Source: Acidobacteriota bacterium (GTDB taxonomy: Bacteria; Acidobacteriota; Vicinamibacteria; Vicinamibacterales; UBA2999). Taken from it: DNA of 64,000 nt. Under the pieces are notes generated by a model. It ran no database searches. It saw only the letters and a program-made list of their open reading frames with translations, and had not been told where the DNA came from. The position numbers and the translations under genes are program-made. Of the stretch, positions 27,167 through 35,905 are shown piece after piece (position 1 is the first letter of the stretch; every line of letters begins with the position of its first letter). Location: the NCBI GenBank assembly GCA_021730945.1, contig JAKFYH010000029.1, positions 1 to 64,000 on the forward strand. Reading direction: 5' to 3'.

Positions 27167-29426
27167 GGCGGTACCCCCATTCAGCCGACAGCAGGCCGAC
27201 CAGCAGCATCAGCACGATCGGCATGTGCCACAAATCATGTTCTTCGACCGTGGTCACGCCGCGTCCGGTGTAGCGCAGATCGTCGGCCAGCGTCGTCGTG
27301 CCGGCCGCCTGGTAGTAGCGCCCGCCGGTTTCCTCGGCGATGCGCCGCAAGGTCGCCGCGTGCATGGTGGCATCGAAGAACTCGGCCTCGCCCGGCGCGG
27401 CGCGAAAGTGCGTCACCGTGGTGCCAATGGGCTTGCCGGCGCGGGTGGCCTGCAACCTGGCTTCATACCAGCCCGGCACGGTCGTCGGGACCGCGACCGA
27501 GTACTGACCGGCGTGCTCGCCGTCCCACGACAGCGGCAAATCCGAGATGACGCCGTCGGGACCGGTGACGGTGGCGGTCACGATCGCGTCGTTCAGCTCG
27601 ACAAAGGAGGGATCGACCACGTTGACCACGAGCGTCGCGGACTCACCGGGCTCGACACGCTCGGTGGTGAGCCCAGGCTCCACTTGATCCGGCACGGCAT
27701 CGACGACCGAGCGCAGCAACTGCCGCCAGTAATTCTCGTGGGTCATGTCCTCGACGGGAATGCTGGCGTGCATCTGCCACACCCACGAGTCTTGCGGCAG
27801 GAACGCGAACGACTTGCCGCGGCCGTAGCGCTGGAACGCCAGCATCGGCCGCTCGGCGCGCGATTCGTCGGTGCCGTTCAACAACACCGTCGCACCCGGC
27901 TTGACCGCGTCGACGCGGTTCACCGCGGTGATGCCCGGCAGCGTATTCCAGCGCTCGGCCGACGCCGCCTCGGTCGCGCCCAGTTGAGTGACGGCGGTGG
28001 CGCTGCCGGCACGCGTCGGTTTCACCGTGAGGCGCGAAACGGTATCCCTGGCCTGCACCCTGGTGCGGTCCAGCACCACCGGCAGCACGTCGGCCACGGC
28101 GGTCCCGGCGTAGCCGCCTTCGGCAAATGCGCGTGGGCCGCCCAGGGCCAGCAGGCCGCCACCGCGCAGGTCGACGAACTCCGAGATCATTCGCAGCTGA
28201 TCGCCGGTGAACGCGCCGGCCTCGATGCTGCCGAGAATCAGGCCGCGGTAGGCGAACAGTTCCTCGCGCGTCTTGGGAAAGCCCGCCGCCAGTTCATCCG
28301 GAGAATCGACACCCAGGCGCAGGTACTTATTGTCGGCGGTGCGCTGCAACACCGTGAGCGTCAGGTTGTTGTCGTCCTTGATGGCGCGGCCGATGAACTT
28401 CATCTCCCAACGCGGCTCGCCCTCGAAGTAAAGCACCTTCTCCTTGCGGTCACGCACGTCGATCAGCGCCTCGCGCGCGTTGTTCTCGGTGACCAGCTCG
28501 CCGGGCTGAGGCGACACGCGGAAGCGCAGCACGCGCGGACCGGCTTCGGTCACGGTGAAGCGCACCGGAATGGACGCCGGCGTCCCCGCGTCCGGGAGGA
28601 TGACGGTCTGCGTGCTGACCAGCGTGCCCTCATCCTCGACGTCGAGTGTGATCTGCTGGCCGTCGAAGCCCGACTGCGACAGCACCACATCCACCATCAG
28701 CGTGGTGCCCTTGAGCGTGGTCTTGGGCGTGGTGATGCGGCCGACCTGGATGTCCTTGGACAGTTGTTCCTCGCCCACCCCGACCGTGAACACGGGCAGG
28801 CCCTCGGCCTTCAGCCCGAGCAACGCGTCGCCCAGCGCGGCATCGGCGGTGTCGGCGCCGTCGCTGACCATGACCAGCCCGGCCACCGGCAGGCCGGCCA
28901 GTTCCTGCCGCACGCCGGATAGCGCCGCCCCCAGCCGTGTCTGCGAGCCGGCAAACGCGAGGCCGCCCTCCCCGGTCGTCCGCGCCGGCGCCGATGAGAA
29001 GCGGAACGTGCGCACCGTGAAGCGCTCCGACAACGCCTTCAGCAACGGGGCGTCGGGCGCGGTGAGCTGTTCGGTGATGAACGCCGAACGCGGCTGGCCG
29101 TTGTGGTCGGCAATCTGCATGCTGCGCGAGTCGTCCAGCAGCACGCCGAGGAAGTTCTGCTGGGCCACCGCGGCCTTGACCACCAGCAGCGGGCGGAACA
29201 GGCAGACCAGGATAATGGCCAGCAAGGTGATGCGGATCGCAGCCAGCGCCATGCGGTCGCGCGGCCGGCCGCGCCCCGAGCGATAGGCCGACAGCGTCAG
29301 TCCGACCGCCACCAGCACCGCGACGGCAGCCACGTACGAGCCCGTGGAGGCGGCGAAGCGAAATTCCCCCTGGCTGAAGACCACCGGGGAGAGTTCGAAG
29401 AAGAACTTAAACAGGGCGTCGAACAC
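27147..29426 (-). CDS. Membrane VWA / GATase-like protein at the head of the MoxR operon
   Basis: The 759-residue protein has membrane spans at about 28-48 and 60-80. A VWA-type domain with LLDDSRSMQIAD follows (about residue 97). Then come Ig-like beta regions, a glutamine-amidotransferase-like segment around 400-540 (FAYRGLILGSIEAG, DLRGGGLLALGGPRAFAEGG), and a final membrane helix near the C-terminus (MPIVLMLLVGLLSAEWGYR). This architecture is common in Acidobacteriota and Planctomycetota beside MoxR/DUF58 genes. It is the first gene of the operon, and 62 bases separate it from the divergent PhzF gene, where the promoter must lie. No catalytic Cys nucleophile is visible in the GATase-like part. 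Confidence 0.8.
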   Translation of the reverse strand: MFDALFKFFFELSPVVFSQGEFRFAASTGSYVAAVAVLVAVGLTLSAYRSGRGRPRDRMALAAIRITLLAIILVCLFRPLLVVKAAVAQQNFLGVLLDDSRSMQIADHNGQPRSAFITEQLTAPDAPLLKALSERFTVRTFRFSSAPARTTGEGGLAFAGSQTRLGAALSGVRQELAGLPVAGLVMVSDGADTADAALGDALLGLKAEGLPVFTVGVGEEQLSKDIQVGRITTPKTTLKGTTLMVDVVLSQSGFDGQQITLDVEDEGTLVSTQTVILPDAGTPASIPVRFTVTEAGPRVLRFRVSPQPGELVTENNAREALIDVRDRKEKVLYFEGEPRWEMKFIGRAIKDDNNLTLTVLQRTADNKYLRLGVDSPDELAAGFPKTREELFAYRGLILGSIEAGAFTGDQLRMISEFVDLRGGGLLALGGPRAFAEGGYAGTAVADVLPVVLDRTRVQARDTVSRLTVKPTRAGSATAVTQLGATEAASAERWNTLPGITAVNRVDAVKPGATVLLNGTDESRAERPMLAFQRYGRGKSFAFLPQDSWVWQMHASIPVEDMTHENYWRQLLRSVVDAVPDQVEPGLTTERVEPGESATLVVNVVDPSFVELNDAIVTATVTGPDGVISDLPLSWDGEHAGQYSVAVPTTVPGWYEARLQATRAGKPIGTTVTHFRAAPGEAEFFDATMHAATLRRIAEETGGRYYQAAGTTTLADDLRYTGRGVTTVEEHDLWHMPIVLMLLVGLLSAEWGYRRVVGLA

Positions 29427-29488
29427 TAATAACTCGGATTCTACTTCTAACTTGGGCGCGACCCAGTCATTGCTCTACGCTAGGCGGC

Positions 29489-30496
29489 ATGAGACTGCTT
29501 ACCCGCCGCTCCTGGATGAGCCTGTCGGCCGCCGCTTTCCCGGCCATGGCCCTGCCCCGCGCCGTCCAGCCCCAACCGATCAGACGCCCCATCGTCACCA
29601 ACGGCCGCCGCTATCTCCACTACGACGTCTTCACCCAGACGCCGCTCACCGGCAATCAACTGGCGGTTTTCACCGACCCGTCGGGCCTGACCGCGGCCCA
29701 GATGCAGGCGATGACGCGCGAAACCAAGTTCTCTGAATGCACCTTCGTCCAGCCGGCCGAACGGGCCGGCACCGACGTGCGGCTGCGCATCTTCGGACCC
29801 GCCAACGAAATGCAGTTCGCCGGTCATCCCGTGATCGGCTCCGCCTTCGCGCTGGCCGACGATGGCGTGATCGCGGCAGGGAGAAAGGACTTCACCTTTG
29901 GCCTGGGGATTGGCCCCACCCTGGTCGAGCTGGAATGGCAGGGCGACCGGCTGCAATTCGCGTGGATGACGCAACAGAAGCCGGTGTTCGGCCCCACCTT
30001 CGCCGCGCCGGCGCCACTGGCCGCGGCGCTCGGCCTCGACAGCTCGGCGCTCGCCCCCGGACTGCTGCCCCAGGAGGTCTCGTGCGGCTCGCCGTTCATG
30101 TTCGTGCCGCTCGTGTCGCGGGCCGCCGTCGATCAGGCCGTGGTGGACACGCGTGCTGTCGCGGCTGCCTTCGAGGCGGCCAAGCTGACGCGCCGCGGCC
30201 TGTTCATCTTCTCGACCGAGCCCGGCGCGGACGGCGCCACGTGCTATAGCCGCATGATGGGCGCCAACGAGGACCCGGCCACCGGATCGGCGAGCGGGCC
30301 GCTTGGCTGCTATCTCGTGAAACACGGACTGGTGGCCGCCGGCCAGGCCGGCGCCATGGTCAGCGCGCAGGGCGTGAAGATGGGCCGCCCCAGCCGCATC
30401 CACATCAGACTGGATGTCGTCGCCGGTGACATTACTCGCGTGCGCGTCGGCGGGACCAGCGTCCTTGTCGGCGAAGGCCAACTCAGATCGTCCTGA
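29489..30496 (+). CDS. PhzF-family isomerase-like protein with an export signal
   Basis: The 335-residue protein shows the PhzF signature: HYDVFTQTPLTGNQLAVF, the catalytic glutamate in FSECTFV, FAGHPVIGSAFAL and NEDPATGSASGPLGCYL. PhzF enzymes fold as diaminopimelate-epimerase-like dimers and isomerise dihydro-hydroxyanthranilate or related substrates; most members are of unknown substrate. Unusually, about 35 extra residues precede the domain, with RRSWMSLSAAAFPAMALPRA, resembling a Tat-type signal. No phenazine genes are near. The gene is divergent from the MoxR operon. Confidence 0.82.
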   Translation: MRLLTRRSWMSLSAAAFPAMALPRAVQPQPIRRPIVTNGRRYLHYDVFTQTPLTGNQLAVFTDPSGLTAAQMQAMTRETKFSECTFVQPAERAGTDVRLRIFGPANEMQFAGHPVIGSAFALADDGVIAAGRKDFTFGLGIGPTLVELEWQGDRLQFAWMTQQKPVFGPTFAAPAPLAAALGLDSSALAPGLLPQEVSCGSPFMFVPLVSRAAVDQAVVDTRAVAAAFEAAKLTRRGLFIFSTEPGADGATCYSRMMGANEDPATGSASGPLGCYLVKHGLVAAGQAGAMVSAQGVKMGRPSRIHIRLDVVAGDITRVRVGGTSVLVGEGQLRSS

Positions 30497-30510
30497 CCCG
30501 CGCGTCAGTC

Positions 30511-30696
30511 GGGCCACAGATGACGCAGATGACGCAGATACACGCCCGACCCGCGGGTCGAGCCGCCGTTTGGCGGCGCGCTCTCCCCCGCCAATCTGTG
30601 ACTAATCGGTGCCTAATCTGCGGCCGCTTCGGATCTGTGTCATCTGTGTCATCTGCGGCCCTGGGTGAGACGTGTCATCTGCGTCATCTGCGGCCC
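30511..30696. repeat. Inverted blocks of the dispersed 9-bp repeat
   Basis: On the left (30511-30540) the unit GACGCAGAT is repeated after GGGCCACA. On the right (30632-30696) the opposite orientation occurs twice (ATCTGTGTC and ATCTGCGTC units ending CTGCGGCC). The blocks can form a long imperfect hairpin around a GC-rich core with CGACCCGCGGGTCG. Degenerate units (CTAATCTGCGG) lie between. The tract occupies most of the gap between the PhzF and aminotransferase genes. No coding signal is seen. Confidence 0.8.
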
Positions 30697-30760
30697 CCGT
30701 CGACTCGGCGAGCGCTGGCGCCCTCACCTCGCTCAGGGCGGGCTGGTGATAGACTCGGAC

Positions 30761-31822
30761 ATGCTCGCTACTTCCATCCCTGTCTCTAAAACCTCTGCGT
30801 CGCGGCTGACGCCGGAACTCCGCGACAAATCTGCGTTCGGTGCGGTCTTCAGCGATCACATGCTGGTGGCCGACTATGCGAACGGCACCTGGGGCGACCC
30901 GAAGATCGTGCCCTATGGCGCCCAGATGATGGCCGCGGCCCCGGCCGTGGCGCACTACGGCCAGGGCATCTTCGAGGGCTTCAAGGCGTTTCCGCGATCC
31001 GGCGGCGGCGCGGTGCTGTTTCGCCCCGATGCCAACCACGCCCGCATGAACCGAACGTGCCAGCGCATGGCGATGCCAGAGATTCCGGCGTCGATCTTCA
31101 TCGACGGCACGGCCGCCCTGGTGCAGCTCGATCGCAACTGGATCCCTGAAAGCGACGGCGCGGCGCTCTACATTCGTCCGGTGATGTTCGCCACCGGCGA
31201 GCCGCTCGGCGTGCGGCCGTCCGATACCTTCCGCTTCATTATTGAGACCTGCCCGAGCGGGCCGTATTTCTCCGGCGCCGTGGATCTGATCGCGGAAGAC
31301 GTCTACGTGCGCGCGTTCCCGGGCGGCACCGGCGCCGCCAAGTGCGGCGGCAACTATGCCGGCAGCATGCTCGCCTCGCTCGAGGCGCAGAAGAAGGGCT
31401 TCCACAACGTGCTGTGGCTCGACGGCATCGAGCGCAAGTGGGTGGAGGAAGCCGGCCTGATGAACGTGGTCTTCGTGATCGGCGGCACCGTGGTCACGCC
31501 CCCGCTCGGCGGCACTATTCTTCCGGGCATTACGCGCGACAGCGTGCTGACCCTGCTGCGCGACATGAAGGTGCCGGTCGAAGAGCGCCGCATCTCGATC
31601 GACGAAGTGTTCGAGGCACACGCCGCCGGCCGGCTCGACGGCGCGGCAGGAGTTGGCACGGCGGCGGTGATTGCGCCGCTGGGGCGCCTGCGTCACAAAG
31701 ATCGCGAGATCACCGTCAAGCCGATGGCGCCCGATTCCGTTCTGGCCAGGGTGGGCGCCGAACTCGAAGGCATCCGCTCGGGCCGCCTGGCCGACCGTCA
31801 CGGGTGGCTGCTGGCGATTTAG
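30761..31822 (+). CDS. ilvE: Branched-chain amino acid aminotransferase
   Basis: The 353-residue fold-type IV PLP aminotransferase transfers the amino group of Val, Leu or Ile to 2-oxoglutarate. The catalytic lysine is in GGTGAAKCGGNYAGSM, and the late motifs GLMNVVFV, LPGITRDSV and AAGVGTAAVIAP match the long BCAT subgroup. I use the ATG at 30761; the open frame extends 32 codons upstream into the dispersed repeat and is not typical of the family. A GTG at 30746 is another option. It stands alone, without other ilv genes in the window. Confidence 0.92.
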   Translation: MLATSIPVSKTSASRLTPELRDKSAFGAVFSDHMLVADYANGTWGDPKIVPYGAQMMAAAPAVAHYGQGIFEGFKAFPRSGGGAVLFRPDANHARMNRTCQRMAMPEIPASIFIDGTAALVQLDRNWIPESDGAALYIRPVMFATGEPLGVRPSDTFRFIIETCPSGPYFSGAVDLIAEDVYVRAFPGGTGAAKCGGNYAGSMLASLEAQKKGFHNVLWLDGIERKWVEEAGLMNVVFVIGGTVVTPPLGGTILPGITRDSVLTLLRDMKVPVEERRISIDEVFEAHAAGRLDGAAGVGTAAVIAPLGRLRHKDREITVKPMAPDSVLARVGAELEGIRSGRLADRHGWLLAI

Positions 31823-31829
31823 GTCCTGC

Positions 31830-31880
31830 GTCCTGGGTCCTCAGTCCTCAGTCCTGGGCTCAGGACTCGGGACCCAGGAC
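31830..31880. terminator. Bidirectional hairpin between ilvE and ypdA
   Basis: An 11-base perfect inverted repeat, GTCCTGGGTCC (31830-31840) and GGACCCAGGAC (31870-31880), with further pairing of internal CAGTCCT-type repeats, fills the 61-base gap between two convergent genes. It consists of tandem TCCTCAG-like units, so it belongs to the repeat-rich spacers and may also act as a two-way terminator. Confidence 0.55.
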
Positions 31881-31883
31881 CCC

Positions 31884-32882
31884 TTATTGGCGAGCGGCCA
31901 GCGTCTTGGCGATCATCTCGCCGTGGAAGCGGCCGTTCTCTATAAACACGGTGCCGGTCTTCTTCCCCGCGACCTGCCCGCCCGCGACGAACAGCCCGGG
32001 CACGTTTGATTCGTAGGTCTGGGCATCAAGCCTGGGCTCCAGCGTCTCGGCATTGATTTCAACTCCCACCCGCCGCATGAAGTCCGGATCGGCGCGATAG
32101 CCGGTCAAGAGCAGCACGCCTTCGGCCGGCAGCGTCTGGCCGGTATCGAGCACGACCTCGGTCGGGCGAATCTCGACGATGTTCGCGTTGAAGTGGGCGG
32201 CGATCGAACCTTCCTTGACCCGGTTCTCGATGTCGGGCTTGACCCAGTACTTGATCGAGTCGCCGAACGCGGCGCCGCGATGCACGATCGTGACGTGGCC
32301 ACCGGCGCGGTGGATCTCGAGCGCCGCTTCGGCCGCCGAGTTCTTGCCGCCGACAATCACCACGCGCTGCCGGTAATAGGGGTGCGCTTCCTTGTAGAAG
32401 TGCGAGACATGCGGCAGGTCTTCCCCTGGGATATTCAACATGACCGGCGCACCGTAGTACCCCATGGCCAAGACCACGTTGCGGGCTTCGCGCACCCGCG
32501 TCACCCCGCGCACAGTGCGCGTGTGCACCAGAAACAGACTGGTCACGCCGGCCTCGGCGGCGGCCTCGGCAGAGGCGGCCTCCACTTCCGTCACCTCTTC
32601 GAACAGCGAGACCTGCAACTGAAAGGTGTCGACCACCTTCCGGTAGTACTGCAGCGCCTCGGCCCGCGTCGGTTTGTCGTACGGCGTCGTGAGCGGAATG
32701 CCGCCAATCTCGAGCAGCTCGGGCGTAGTGAAGAACACCATGTTGAGGGGAAACCGGGCGATGCCGTCCACCAACGAGCCCTTTTCAAGCACCAGGTAGT
32801 CGAGACCGAAATGTTTGGCAGCGATGGCGGTGGCCAGGCCCGAGGGCCCGGCGCCGACGATGACGACGTCGCGAATGGACAT
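31884..32882 (-). CDS. ypdA: YpdA-family bacillithiol-disulfide reductase-like flavoprotein
   Basis: The 332-residue protein has an N-terminal FAD-binding motif VIVGAGPSGLATAIAAK and a second nucleotide-binding motif VVIVGGKNSAAEAALEI (about residue 172). It lacks a CxxC redox pair, as YpdA/Bdr proteins do. The family uses NADPH to reduce bacillithiol disulfide. I start at the ATG at 32882; the frame is open 118 codons further, but that part is antisense to the repeat and signal-peptide region of the next gene. This hints that the organism uses bacillithiol, but no bsh biosynthesis genes are in the window. A ferredoxin-NADP reductase of similar fold is the alternative. Confidence 0.78.
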   Translation of the reverse strand: MSIRDVVIVGAGPSGLATAIAAKHFGLDYLVLEKGSLVDGIARFPLNMVFFTTPELLEIGGIPLTTPYDKPTRAEALQYYRKVVDTFQLQVSLFEEVTEVEAASAEAAAEAGVTSLFLVHTRTVRGVTRVREARNVVLAMGYYGAPVMLNIPGEDLPHVSHFYKEAHPYYRQRVVIVGGKNSAAEAALEIHRAGGHVTIVHRGAAFGDSIKYWVKPDIENRVKEGSIAAHFNANIVEIRPTEVVLDTGQTLPAEGVLLLTGYRADPDFMRRVGVEINAETLEPRLDAQTYESNVPGLFVAGGQVAGKKTGTVFIENGRFHGEMIAKTLAARQ

Positions 32883-32931
32883 GCCCGATGATTGTAACTT
32901 CACGTGTAGACTACCGGCCGTGGAGTGACCT

Positions 32932-35763
32932 ATGCGCGTCGTAACTTGTGTCGCGTTGGCCAGTGGGTTCCTGTCTGCGTTATCTGCGTTATCTGCGTCA
33001 TCTGCGGCATCTGCGGCACCTGCGGCACAACAGACCGGCGCGCCGCAATCGGTGTTCCGGGCCGGCGTCGAGCTGGTCAGCGTCGATGTCACCGCCCTCG
33101 ACGGCAACGGCCGCCAGGTCACCGACCTGGCCGCTACTGACTTCACGGTCGAGGTGGACGGCGACCTTCGCCAGGTAGTCTCGGCCGAATATGTGCGTTC
33201 GGTTGACCCGCTCCGCGTGATCGGCGCGCCGCGCAAGGTCGCCGCCGCGCCCGACGAGACCTACTTCACGTCGAACGCCAAGGGCGCGCCGAGCGGCCGG
33301 CTGATCCTGCTGCTGATCGATCAAGGCAACATCCGCACCGGCGCCGCCCGCGCCGCCATGAACAGCGCCAAGAAATTCGTCGACACGCTGACCCCCGAAG
33401 ACCGCGTGGCGGTGGTCGCCGTGCCGGGTCCGGGCGAGCTGGTGGACTTCACCACCAATCACGATCAAGTGCGGGAGGCCTTGCTACGAGTCGTCGGCAG
33501 CGCCGACCCGCTCACCGGCCGCTTCAACCTCAGTGTCAGCGAAGCGCTGGCTATCTACACGCGCAACAATCTCCAATTGGCGGTCGAAACGATCGCCCGG
33601 GAGTGCGGCGCGCTGTCGCCGGCCAACTTCGAGCGTTGCGAGCGCGAAGTCGAACAGGACGCCGCGCAGATGGCGGCGGAAATCCGGCAGCGCACCGACG
33701 CCTCGGTCCGCGGCATGCTCGCGGTGTTCAAGGGCATGGCCGGCGTCGAGGGGCCCAAGTCGGTGGTGATGGTGTCGGAAGGCCTGGTCTTCGAGGGAAT
33801 CGGCGGCGAAACCGACCTGCTGGCGTCGGCGGCCGCCGACGCCCGCGCCACGCTCGACGTGCTGTTGCTCGATGTGCCGCCGATCGATGTCGCGCAGCGC
33901 GAGCGTCCCAACACGCCACGCGAAGACCGCGCCTTGCAGGTCACCGGGCTCGAGATGCTGGCCGGCGCCGCGCGGGGGTCGCTGTATCGCATCAACACCA
34001 CCGCCGAGTACGCCTTCGACCGCATCTCGCGGGCAATCGACGGCTTCTACCTGCTCGGCGTCGAATCGCGTCCCGACGATCGCAACGGCCGCCGCCATGG
34101 CATCTCGGTCAAGACCGCACGCCGCGGCGTCACCATTCGATCGCGACGCAGCTTCCTCACCTCGGTGTCCGCCAAGGCGACGACGCCGGCCGACGCGGTG
34201 ACGCGGGCGTTGAAGTCGCTGCTGCCGATCAACGACCTGCCGCTGAAGGTGGCGACCTGGACCTACAAGGAACCGGGCACCTCACGCGTCCGCGTGCTGG
34301 TCGCCGCCGAGGTGGAACGGCTGGCCGATCAGCCGCTCGACTACACCGCCGGCATGTTGCTGGTGAACAAGGCCGGCCGCGGCCTGGCGCCGCCGGTCGG
34401 ACCGCGCACGCTCACCGCGAAGACCGGCGATCCCGGCACGGCGGTGTTCTCGGTCTCGATCGCGATCGATCCCGGCGAGTACCGGCTGATCCTGTCGATG
34501 GCCGACAGCGAAGGGCGGGTCGGCAGCGTCTCGCGGCTGGTCACGGCGTGGCAATTGGACGGCCCCGCTCTTTCGATCGGCGATCTGATCGTGGGAGCCT
34601 CGAACGATGGCGCGGCCACCGCGATCGTGCCGGCCATCGAACCGGCGATCGGCGGCGGCCAGATGGCGGCGCTGGTCGAGATCTACGGCACGGCCGCGCA
34701 GTTGACCGGCGTCGAGGCCACACTGGAGATCCTGTCGCACGAGGACGCCGCACCACTGGCGAGTGTCCCCATGCACATCGCCGCCGGCCCGGCGCCGGAG
34801 ATTCTCGCCGGCAGCGCCCAGTTCGCCACCACCGCGCTGCCGCCCGGCCGCTACCTGGCGCGCAGCACCATCCGCCAGGGCGGCAAGGCGCAGGGTCACA
34901 TGATCCGGCCGTTCCGCATCCTCACTGGCACGCCGTCGCTGACCGACGGCGCACCGGCCGCGGCCTCGGGCGGCGCGATGCCGGCCGAGATGGTGATGGT
35001 GCTGCGCGGCGGCGTCGCCAACTTCGATCGCAAGGAACTGCTCACGCCGGCGGCGCTGACGCCGGTGTTCGCGGCCGCCGAGGCGCGCGCGACCGCGTCA
35101 AAGGCCGCGGTGAAGGAGGCGCGCGGTGGCGACCTGGGATCGGCGGCCATGACCGCGCTTGGCGACGGCGACCAGGCGCTGGCGGCGTTCCTCAAGGGTT
35201 TGGAACTCTTGCAGGCCACGCAACTGGATAAGGCTGCCGTGCAATTCCAAAGCGCCATGCAAAGCGCCCCCACCTTCCTGCCGGCGCGGCTCTATCTTGG
35301 CGCCGTCCTCGCCGAGGCCAACCGCCACGGCGATGCCGCCGGACTGCTGCAAAGCGCCGCCGGTTCCCCGCCGAACGCCGCCGCCGCACGGCTGGCTGGC
35401 GAGGAGTGGATTAAGGCCGGGCAACCGGCGTTGGCGATTGCGCCGCTGGAACTGGCGGTGCAGCAACCCGGCGCCGATCCGCGCGCGAGCAAGCTCCTGG
35501 GGTTGGCCTACGTCCTTGGTGGACGCGCGGCCGACGCGGTGGCCACACTGACGCCGTATCTCGAGAACCATCCAACGGATCATGCGGCGCAACTCGCGGC
35601 GATCTTCGGCATCTACATGCGTCACCTGGGAGTGCCACAGCCGGCGACGCTGGCTGTGGACCAGGCGAACATGGCCAAGTGGTCGAAGGCCTACACCGCG
35701 TCCAAGGGCGCGATGCAGCCGCTCGTGGCCGCCTGGGTCGCGCACGTGCGGGGCTTGAAGTAG
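32932..35763 (+). CDS. Secreted acidobacterial VWFA-related protein with C-terminal TPRs
   Basis: The 943-residue protein has a signal peptide, then the VWFA-related domain found mainly in Acidobacteriota. The domain starts FRAGVELVSVDVTALDGNGR and includes DFTVEVDGDLR, LILLLIDQGNIR and VVMVSEGLVFEG. It is followed by a beta-rich middle and, from about residue 740, several TPR-like helical repeats (LQATQLDKAAVQFQSAMQ, FLPARLYLGAVLAEANRHGD). Residues 15-32 of the signal peptide are encoded by six copies of a 9-base repeat. The role is probably extracellular or periplasmic protein binding; no enzymatic residues are seen. Confidence 0.87.
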   Translation: MRVVTCVALASGFLSALSALSASSAASAAPAAQQTGAPQSVFRAGVELVSVDVTALDGNGRQVTDLAATDFTVEVDGDLRQVVSAEYVRSVDPLRVIGAPRKVAAAPDETYFTSNAKGAPSGRLILLLIDQGNIRTGAARAAMNSAKKFVDTLTPEDRVAVVAVPGPGELVDFTTNHDQVREALLRVVGSADPLTGRFNLSVSEALAIYTRNNLQLAVETIARECGALSPANFERCEREVEQDAAQMAAEIRQRTDASVRGMLAVFKGMAGVEGPKSVVMVSEGLVFEGIGGETDLLASAAADARATLDVLLLDVPPIDVAQRERPNTPREDRALQVTGLEMLAGAARGSLYRINTTAEYAFDRISRAIDGFYLLGVESRPDDRNGRRHGISVKTARRGVTIRSRRSFLTSVSAKATTPADAVTRALKSLLPINDLPLKVATWTYKEPGTSRVRVLVAAEVERLADQPLDYTAGMLLVNKAGRGLAPPVGPRTLTAKTGDPGTAVFSVSIAIDPGEYRLILSMADSEGRVGSVSRLVTAWQLDGPALSIGDLIVGASNDGAATAIVPAIEPAIGGGQMAALVEIYGTAAQLTGVEATLEILSHEDAAPLASVPMHIAAGPAPEILAGSAQFATTALPPGRYLARSTIRQGGKAQGHMIRPFRILTGTPSLTDGAPAAASGGAMPAEMVMVLRGGVANFDRKELLTPAALTPVFAAAEARATASKAAVKEARGGDLGSAAMTALGDGDQALAAFLKGLELLQATQLDKAAVQFQSAMQSAPTFLPARLYLGAVLAEANRHGDAAGLLQSAAGSPPNAAAARLAGEEWIKAGQPALAIAPLELAVQQPGADPRASKLLGLAYVLGGRAADAVATLTPYLENHPTDHAAQLAAIFGIYMRHLGVPQPATLAVDQANMAKWSKAYTASKGAMQPLVAAWVAHVRGLK
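32974..33027 (+). repeat. Six tandem 9-bp repeats encoding part of a signal peptide
   Basis: Six contiguous units TCTGCGTTA, TCTGCGTTA, TCTGCGTCA, TCTGCGGCA, TCTGCGGCA, CCTGCGGCA run in frame with the VWFA gene. They encode residues 15-32 (Ser-Ala-Leu/Ser/Ala triplets), providing the hydrophobic end and the Ala-x-Ala cleavage region of the leader. The same unit is non-coding at 30632-30696 and 51838-51867. Confidence 0.85.
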
Positions 35764-35872
35764 GGCGGCGCTGCGCGCCGTGGGGCTCGGGCGCGTCGCG
35801 CCCTCGTGGGAGTCGCTCGCGATCGCTCGCTCCTGGGGGCTGCCCCACGAGGCGCGCCAGCGCCGAGCCCTA
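35761..35872. terminator. Long hairpin between convergent genes
   Basis: An extended inverted repeat pairs TAGGGC-GGCGCTG-CGCGCC plus GTGGGGC (35761-35786) with GCCCCAC and GGCGCGCCAGCGCCGAGCCCTA (35842-35872), with small bulges. It includes the stop codon of the VWFA gene and precedes the convergent aminotransferase end. The interior holds further GCGATCGC-type symmetry. It likely terminates both transcripts or stabilises their 3-prime ends. Confidence 0.6.
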
Positions 35873-35905
35873 CAAGAGGCGAAGCCGCGAGCCCCACGGT
35901 GGGCG

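Noticed and set aside
29489-30496. Phenazine biosynthesis locus
   Set aside because: Only a PhzF-like gene is present. The family is widespread and no other phz genes are nearby.
32883-33236. N-terminal extension of the YpdA gene
   Set aside because: It is antisense to the VWFA leader and 9-bp repeat. The family N-terminus with GAGPSG begins a few residues after the ATG at 32882.
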